Shown here one piece after another: positions 58,394 to 64,000 of a stretch of DNA of 64,000 bases (positions are counted from its first letter, which is position 1; each line of letters starts with the position of its first letter). Source of the DNA: Chryseobacterium jejuense (GTDB lineage Bacteria; Bacteroidota; Bacteroidia; Flavobacteriales; Weeksellaceae). The translations under genes and the position numbers were made by a program. Location of the stretch: assembly GCF_017877355.1 (NCBI RefSeq), contig NZ_JAGIPR010000017.1:1-64000 (forward strand), in the 5' to 3' direction. The notes beneath the pieces are model-generated. The model saw nothing but the letters and a program-made list of their open reading frames with translations, searched no databases and had not been told where the DNA came from.

Positions 58394-60517
58394 ATGATTA
58401 ACACAACCGAAAAAAATTATGACATCATGTTTCAAGACGATAAGAGTCTTCCCAAGAAAGGAGGAGATTCATTAAAAGGAGATATTGCTAAAAATATTCA
58501 AGAAATAGCAACGAATATTCCGACTTCCAATAAAACGCTGTCAACCATCAAAGCGGCAAGCAGCATGACGCAAAGTTTTATGAACCAGCCTTTGATTCCT
58601 ACTGCTCCTACTGTAGTACAGAATAAGGTCTGGGCTCAGCAGCCAACTTCAAAGATTTTCAATGCACAGGCAATTCCCGAAAGTGCCATAGCAGGAATCA
58701 ATCGGGTTGTCAAGCTTGATATTCATGTAGAAGGAAAACCCATTAAATATTTCAAACATTTTAAATTGGTTCAGAGTGCTACAAAACATCACGATTTTGA
58801 GCTTATTCTGGCTCATGATACTCTGGGGAATCCCGAGAACCATAATCTTGAAGAAGCACAGAACTTTCTTGGTAAAAGAATCACAGTAGTATTTAAATAT
58901 AAAGATGTAGAAGATGGTCCTGAACGTAATTTTATCGGTGTTGTTACCGAAGTAGGATTCAGCCAGGAGAAAGGAAGCTTGGGGAATCTTGTACTATCTG
59001 GTTGCAGCCCAACTATATTACTGGATTCAGCCCCTCATACGCAGAGTTTTGGAGGGAAACAGGAAATAAGCCTGAACAGCATTGCAGACCAGGTTATTAA
59101 AGAAGGACTGGGTAGTAGTAAATATGATATCAGGGTTGATGCCAGCTATGGAAATGTGTCCTATAGTTCGCAATATCATGAGACCCATTACAATTATCTG
59201 GCAAGAATAGCAGAAGCCTATGGAGAACAGTTTTTCTTTGATGGTGAAGTGCTACATTTTGGAAAATTACCTCCACAGCAGCAACCTGTTAAATTAACTT
59301 ACGGAAGTAATGTCCAGGATGTCAAGATCAGGATGAAAGCCCTTCACGTAAAACCATCTTTTTATGGTTATAATAGTAGCAAAAATGAAAAACTAACCTC
59401 CGGTGCTTCCAAGATCAGCCACACATCTGACATTGCAAAGCGTGCATACGAAATTTCAGAAAAAACTTTTACAACTCCATCCCTGAGCATTGCTCCAATA
59501 AAAGCATCGAAAATGATGGATATTGATACTTCACAAAAAGGTGCTGCTGGAAGCAATGCTGTTGATGTTTTTACGACCTCAGGCACGACATCTGTCCCTT
59601 TCTTATATCCGGGATGTACGGCAGATATTGAAATGCGTAAACAGGACAGTAACAAAACGTCTTATTTTACAAAGTTGATGATGACCGAAGTTACGCATGA
59701 AGTAGATGCGAGGGGTTATTATACAGGATCTTTTGTTGGAATTGCTGCTGATACAGGCTTCATGCCACGACCTGAATTCCAGTACCCTAAAGCAGAACCA
59801 CAGTTCGCAAAAGTGATTTCCAATACTGACCCACAGAATCAGGGCAGGGTTCAGGTACAGTTTGACTGGCAGAACGGTTCCAACACCACAGAATATATAC
59901 GTGTTATGACCCCGGATGCAGGTAGTAGTGAGAAAGTCAGTAAGAACAGAGGTTTTATGGCTATACCTGAGGTTGATGATCAGATCATGGTCAACTTTGT
60001 GCACCAGCATCCTGACCGTCCTTTTGTGATGGGCGGAATGTTTCATGGTGGAGCTGGTGGCGGTGGCGGACAGGGAAATAATGTTAAAAGCTTGAGCAGT
60101 AAAAGTGGACATACCATTAGCTTAAACGACGGAGGCGGAATCACTATTGTTGATAAAACAGGTGGAAACGTAATAACCGTAGACGGTAAGGATACAATCT
60201 CTGGGGTATCCAGTAAGAAAATCTCCCTGACCAACGGGAAATCGTCCATAACCATCGACGATGAAACGATTACGATCCATGCTAAAAATATCAAAATAAC
60301 CGGAGATACAATGGTGTCTGTTGGAAGTGGCGGCGCAGGCGTTAACCTAAGTTCGGAAAAAAATGTTGCAGAGGTAAAAGCTACAACCATTACAGCAACC
60401 GGAAATACTGCTGTTGAAATCAATGGGCCAGAAACGAAGATCAGCGGAGCGACTGTATCAATAGATGGATCAGGAGAAACGATTGTGACTGGTGGACTTG
60501 TAAAGCTTAATTCATAG
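58394..60517 (+). CDS. vgrG: Type VI secretion tip protein VgrG
   Basis: 707 residues. After an unusual about 100-residue N-terminal region rich in Ser/Thr/Gln comes the gp27-like base (VVKLDIHVEGKPIKYFKHFK; YHETHYNYLARIAEAYGEQF then FFDG). Next are the gp5 OB-fold (EPQFAKVISNTDPQNQGRVQ then VQFDW; IPEVDDQIMVNFVHQHPDRP then FVMGGMFHG) and a C-terminal beta-helix of valine/threonine-rich strands (ITVDGKDTISGVSSKKISLT). It forms the puncturing spike of the Bacteroidota (subtype iii) T6SS. The next two genes follow at 3-nt distances, so this is an effector-delivery operon. Core T6SS genes are not in the window. Confidence 0.92.
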   Translation: MINTTEKNYDIMFQDDKSLPKKGGDSLKGDIAKNIQEIATNIPTSNKTLSTIKAASSMTQSFMNQPLIPTAPTVVQNKVWAQQPTSKIFNAQAIPESAIAGINRVVKLDIHVEGKPIKYFKHFKLVQSATKHHDFELILAHDTLGNPENHNLEEAQNFLGKRITVVFKYKDVEDGPERNFIGVVTEVGFSQEKGSLGNLVLSGCSPTILLDSAPHTQSFGGKQEISLNSIADQVIKEGLGSSKYDIRVDASYGNVSYSSQYHETHYNYLARIAEAYGEQFFFDGEVLHFGKLPPQQQPVKLTYGSNVQDVKIRMKALHVKPSFYGYNSSKNEKLTSGASKISHTSDIAKRAYEISEKTFTTPSLSIAPIKASKMMDIDTSQKGAAGSNAVDVFTTSGTTSVPFLYPGCTADIEMRKQDSNKTSYFTKLMMTEVTHEVDARGYYTGSFVGIAADTGFMPRPEFQYPKAEPQFAKVISNTDPQNQGRVQVQFDWQNGSNTTEYIRVMTPDAGSSEKVSKNRGFMAIPEVDDQIMVNFVHQHPDRPFVMGGMFHGGAGGGGGQGNNVKSLSSKSGHTISLNDGGGITIVDKTGGNVITVDGKDTISGVSSKKISLTNGKSSITIDDETITIHAKNIKITGDTMVSVGSGGAGVNLSSEKNVAEVKATTITATGNTAVEINGPETKISGATVSIDGSGETIVTGGLVKLNS

Positions 60518-60520
60518 GAC

Positions 60521-61897
60521 ATGGAAACATCATCAATCGCACAGGAATATTATAAGCTCCAGAACTTATGGGCTGATGCAGAAAGAAAAGATGACTGGAA
60601 GGTAGCTGTATGGGTATCCCAATACCCCGATGTTGAAATCATTGATAAATTCATACAGATCGAACAGTCTCCTGCAGGCGGAGCCAATGACATTTTTTTT
60701 CGTTTTGAAACGGAATACAATGGCGATCAGAAATTATTTGAACAGAAACTATGGGAGGAATTCAGGTCATGGTTTGCTCCGCACCCTAAAAAAGATAAAG
60801 ACCTGCATCTTGCACTTTGGGAAAATGGACTTATAAAGGAACCTTTTGTACCCAATGAAAGCTTGGAGCCCAATGCATCGAACCTGTTCAGTGAACTTGA
60901 ACGCCTTAGACTCAGCATTACAGATCAGAGCAATCATTTCTATTTCTGCCTGTACTTTCCCTTGGCTGTACAGGGCAAACACAATGTTGCACAATGGTTT
61001 GGGCAGGTCATAGAAATAGTCCCTGAAAACTTAAGGATTGTGACAATGGATCTTGCGGAGGAAAGACGGATTAAATTACAGGGTAAAAAATATCACTATA
61101 TCTATCCACGACTTAAGATGGCTGAGGCCATTAATAATGAAATGAATAAGTCAAGTGATGGATATAATACCATAGACCCTGATGCCCGGTTCAGAAAACA
61201 GGTCATGGTGGTTATGGATTCTACAACAAAAAAAATACAGAACCGAACTGAAGTAGAAGTAAAACGTTTACTGGATATTACTCGGGAGATTGGTACCATT
61301 TCTTCGAAAATCGCCGGATTACTTGTATCAGCACAGGCATATTTTGCTTTGCAGAATACAAAAAAAAGTGAAGAATACACAGATAAGGCACTTGAGGAAT
61401 CCTCAAAGGCAATGCAGGATGATGATGCGACGGGATATCCGGTATGGAAGTCCTGTATGCTCTTAAAAGCTGCCTTATTATTTGGAAATAAAGATAAAGA
61501 TAGTGCCTTATGGATTTATGAAGACCTTTCGGAAAAGGCTTCCAAAAGGCAGGATGTATACTGTGTGATGGAAGCGAACAGGCTTATTGCACACATCTAT
61601 TATGAAAAAAATGACCTTAACAAAGCTTTTGAGAATGTTATATTTTCCTTAGCAGCAGGGGCATGTTTGGATATTAATGTGAGAAGGCAGTCAACCTTTT
61701 TACATGCTTCTTTTATGTGTCTTTACCTTGGGGAAAAACTTAAGACTCCAATAGAAATAAACGAAATAAAGTTACAGCTCGCAGACTGGCTCGGAGATGA
61801 TTGGGAAACGTTATTATCACAGGCTGGTGTTGATTCTGCCTCATTAAAAATGGGCAAATCCTTCGCAACAAATCAATTATCACCATCAAAAAACTAA
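60521..61897 (+). CDS. Unidentified T6SS effector-adaptor-like protein
   Basis: 458 residues, soluble, no signal peptide. N-terminal half acidic with W-rich helices (YYKLQNLWADAERKDDWKVA then VWVSQYPDVEIIDKF); C-terminal half TPR-like (AYFALQNTKKSEEYTDKALE; NRLIAHIYYEKNDLNKAFEN). It is located between vgrG (3 nt) and the PAAR/Rhs gene (3 nt), where chaperones that load effectors onto VgrG are usually encoded. No known adaptor family (DUF4123, DUF1795, DUF2169) was recognised. Role inferred from position only. Confidence 0.7.
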   Translation: METSSIAQEYYKLQNLWADAERKDDWKVAVWVSQYPDVEIIDKFIQIEQSPAGGANDIFFRFETEYNGDQKLFEQKLWEEFRSWFAPHPKKDKDLHLALWENGLIKEPFVPNESLEPNASNLFSELERLRLSITDQSNHFYFCLYFPLAVQGKHNVAQWFGQVIEIVPENLRIVTMDLAEERRIKLQGKKYHYIYPRLKMAEAINNEMNKSSDGYNTIDPDARFRKQVMVVMDSTTKKIQNRTEVEVKRLLDITREIGTISSKIAGLLVSAQAYFALQNTKKSEEYTDKALEESSKAMQDDDATGYPVWKSCMLLKAALLFGNKDKDSALWIYEDLSEKASKRQDVYCVMEANRLIAHIYYEKNDLNKAFENVIFSLAAGACLDINVRRQSTFLHASFMCLYLGEKLKTPIEINEIKLQLADWLGDDWETLLSQAGVDSASLKMGKSFATNQLSPSKN

Positions 61898-61900
61898 GTT

Positions 61901-64000
61901 ATGTCAGATCTAATAGGAAAAGCAGTGACTCCTCCTGCCGTAAGGAAGGGCTTTGGGGAACTTTTTGGTGATGCAAAGAAAAAGCTTGACAACTTACAAA
62001 AGGATATGGCTAGCGTATTACCTGCAATGCCGGGTATGCCAGTAGCAAAGTATTTTGACCTTGCCATAGGGATAGACTTTCATGAGACGATCTTTCCACC
62101 GTCGCCATTATTGCCTGTTCCACATATCGGAATGGTATTCGACATTATGAGCGCGATCATGAATGCCATATCAACCGTAATGCCCCCACCTCCGCCACCG
62201 CCAGCTGATGGTTCAGATCCACCGACAAATCTGGCATCAATATGTACAGCTATTGTCAATGGAATGAAACCATCAGTTCAGGTTCATGGGCAGTGGGTGG
62301 CAAATGCAGGAACAGGAATCCAACATTTGCCGGGAATTTTTGTTCATATTCCATTCCCGATCGTAAAACCGATTGCAAGTTCTGAAATGTTTTTGGGAAG
62401 CAGTACGGTTCTTGCAGATGGAGGGCCTTGTTCTACACAATTCCATCTTGCTCTTTCCTGTAACCTGATCGGGATTCCGGCTCCTTTTCGCGTGACCAAG
62501 CCAAAACCGAAGGTTGCTTTAATGGCTCCCACATCAATGTTATCAATTATAACTTCTGCCGGAAAACCAGTGCTAGCAGGTGGACCACCAACGATAGACC
62601 TTTTCCAGTTGGCGATGAGCCTTGGACTGAAAGGAATGGGTAAATTATGGAAAAAAGCAGGAAATAAACTACAGGATTTTATTGACCATGTAAAACCGAA
62701 TAAACCCAAGTTGGCGAAAGTTCTACAACCTGTTAAATGTAGATTATTCGGTGAACCTGTAGATGCTGCAACAGGAAGAGTATATTCTACCAATACAGAT
62801 ATTGAACTCTCTGGCCCGATTCCTTTTCTCTGGCAGCGTACCTATTATAGCGATGCAGAAGAAAATGGGCCTTTAGGCTATAACTGGCATCATAGCTATA
62901 ATATGGGATTGTATGATCTTGATAATGGCTTTGCTTCTCTACGTCTGAGTGATGGTCGTGAGACGGTTGTCCCAATGGTGGAGTTTGGGGAAAAGTATTT
63001 TAGCCGAAAAGAACAGTTAACCTTTACTAGAGACGAAAAAGGCTACCTGCTGATTGATGCCAATAAATTACAGTATAGATTTAATGGTGGATTGAGCACT
63101 GAAGGTTATCGTATGCTTTCGTCCATAAATACATCCGAAGGTTTTTCGATCACATTGGATTATGGGTCCAACGGCTGTTTAAAAAAAATCATAGATAGTA
63201 CTGGACGGCTCATTCAGGTAGAAAGTGATAAGAACCTACGAATTGTTCGGCTGTTTACAGTTGCCAATGATAGAGAAATCACCTATATCCGATACCAATA
63301 TGATGATCTGGGTAATATGGTGTACAATAAAGATGTTATCGGAGCAGAGAAACATTTCTATTATGATGGACATTTATTGGTGCAGCTTACCAACCAGACT
63401 GGGCAGAATTTCTATTGGGAATATAGGGGGAAAGGTGATGATGCAAAATGTATTCATACATGGGGCGATGGTGGAATACTGGAATATTTTACAGAATATA
63501 AACCTGGGCATACGATCACCAAAAATAGCTTGGGTTTTATTGCTGAGTATTTTCACGATGAAAGCAGCTTGATCTATAAGATTATAGATGAAAACGGTGG
63601 GGTAACCCATCAGAAATATAATCAATATCAAGAACTTGAACTGGTTGTCAATGCGGAAGGTCTGGTGCAAAAGTATTACTATACGGAAAACGGACTGATA
63701 AAAAGTATTCAAAATGAAAACAATGAACAGAGCCAGTTCCGATATGATGAATTTCATAATCTGATAAAAGTGATAAGCCCATCGGGTGCTTCGATCGAAT
63801 GGGAATATGACAACTTAAATAGGATAATATCTAAAAGGCTTCCAAGTGGAAATCAATTATTTTATAAGTATGAAGAGAGGTTCCTTCGGAAGATCACAGA
63901 TGATAAGAATCGGACAGTAAACTTCTTTTATGATGACACAAATCATCTTGTTCAGATTACCTATCCAAACGATACATATAGTAGATGGGATTACGACAAT
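61901..64000 (+). CDS. PAAR-domain Rhs/YD-repeat T6SS effector (runs off window)
   Basis: At least 700 residues; the frame is open to the window edge. N-terminal segment MSDLIGKAVTPPAVRKGFGE, a membrane-like/PAAR-like region (about 55-200; GTGIQHLPGIFVHIPFPIVK, SSTVLADGGPC), a proline run after ISTVM, then the DUF6531 entry (LFGEPVDAATGRVYSTNTDI then ELSGPIPFLWQRTYYS). A series of YD/Rhs repeats follows (e.g. YQYDDLGNMVYNKDV, FRYDEFHNLIKVISPSG, EYDNLNRI). Rhs shells encapsulate a C-terminal toxin, which with its immunity gene lies beyond position 64000. Delivered with the VgrG encoded upstream; antibacterial role is the family expectation. Confidence 0.9.
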   Translation, partial: MSDLIGKAVTPPAVRKGFGELFGDAKKKLDNLQKDMASVLPAMPGMPVAKYFDLAIGIDFHETIFPPSPLLPVPHIGMVFDIMSAIMNAISTVMPPPPPPPADGSDPPTNLASICTAIVNGMKPSVQVHGQWVANAGTGIQHLPGIFVHIPFPIVKPIASSEMFLGSSTVLADGGPCSTQFHLALSCNLIGIPAPFRVTKPKPKVALMAPTSMLSIITSAGKPVLAGGPPTIDLFQLAMSLGLKGMGKLWKKAGNKLQDFIDHVKPNKPKLAKVLQPVKCRLFGEPVDAATGRVYSTNTDIELSGPIPFLWQRTYYSDAEENGPLGYNWHHSYNMGLYDLDNGFASLRLSDGRETVVPMVEFGEKYFSRKEQLTFTRDEKGYLLIDANKLQYRFNGGLSTEGYRMLSSINTSEGFSITLDYGSNGCLKKIIDSTGRLIQVESDKNLRIVRLFTVANDREITYIRYQYDDLGNMVYNKDVIGAEKHFYYDGHLLVQLTNQTGQNFYWEYRGKGDDAKCIHTWGDGGILEYFTEYKPGHTITKNSLGFIAEYFHDESSLIYKIIDENGGVTHQKYNQYQELELVVNAEGLVQKYYYTENGLIKSIQNENNEQSQFRYDEFHNLIKVISPSGASIEWEYDNLNRIISKRLPSGNQLFYKYEERFLRKITDDKNRTVNFFYDDTNHLVQITYPNDTYSRWDYDN

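Overview
The window looks like chromosomal DNA from a Chryseobacterium-like flavobacterium (Bacteroidota, Weeksellaceae). It is AT-rich, carries secreted proteins with the 'GIGT.NP.G' start typical of that group, a TTTG-N19-TAnnTTTG promoter, many AraC-type regulators and Bacteroidota-type T6SS genes. All family assignments come from reading motifs and from memory of reference proteins; no alignment was run. No complete tRNA, rRNA or CRISPR array was seen.

Layout. 0-6 kb: ordinary chromosomal genes (TetR, a membrane protein, an AraC regulator broken by an amber codon, a GlcG-like protein, an SDR, a TPR/AraC lipoprotein regulator). 6-13 kb and 22-25.5 kb: secreted surface proteins (a 1893-residue GEVED-repeat protein; three tandem C1q/TNF-like proteins), each near a pair of small HTH genes, one pair largely decayed. 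13.9-21.6 kb: a same-strand array of six full-length class I terpene synthases, one truncated copy and three decayed fragments.

26.9-42.6 kb is the highlight. It is a tightly coupled operon with recognisable counterparts of Pseudomonas PqsA, PqsB, PqsC, PqsD, PqsE and PqsL plus a dedicated TrpE/TrpG anthranilate synthase. Interleaved are an ACP, a ketosynthase, a chain-length-factor-like partner, FabG, FabZ, a type II thioesterase, a CrtI-like flavoenzyme and an AurF-like diiron oxygenase. The parsimonious reading is an alkylquinolone (N-oxide) pathway wired to its own acyl-chain (probably polyene) synthase: TrpEG makes anthranilate, the PqsA homologue activates it, PqsD and PqsE homologues make 2-aminobenzoylacetate, the PqsL homologue N-hydroxylates it, and the PqsBC homologues join it to the chain built on the ACP. 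A DUF3995 protein and a dihaem peroxidase follow, then a strong terminator.

44-57 kb is a mobile, mosaic region: decayed genes, a tRNA-Ser 3'-end fragment, a large serine recombinase, an AbiEii-type toxin pair bracketed by about 60-bp direct repeats, small peptides, a toprim protein, a hairpin cluster and a MobV-type relaxase. It also holds an ECF-like sigma factor followed directly by a truncated, nuclease-dead Cas12f/TnpB-like protein. That arrangement matches the recently described RNA-guided sigma/dCas12f activators. A structured sequence just downstream is a guide-RNA candidate, and a second large structured region lies upstream of the sigma gene.

58.4-64 kb begins a type VI secretion effector module: VgrG, an unidentified adaptor-like protein, and a PAAR/Rhs protein that runs off the window.
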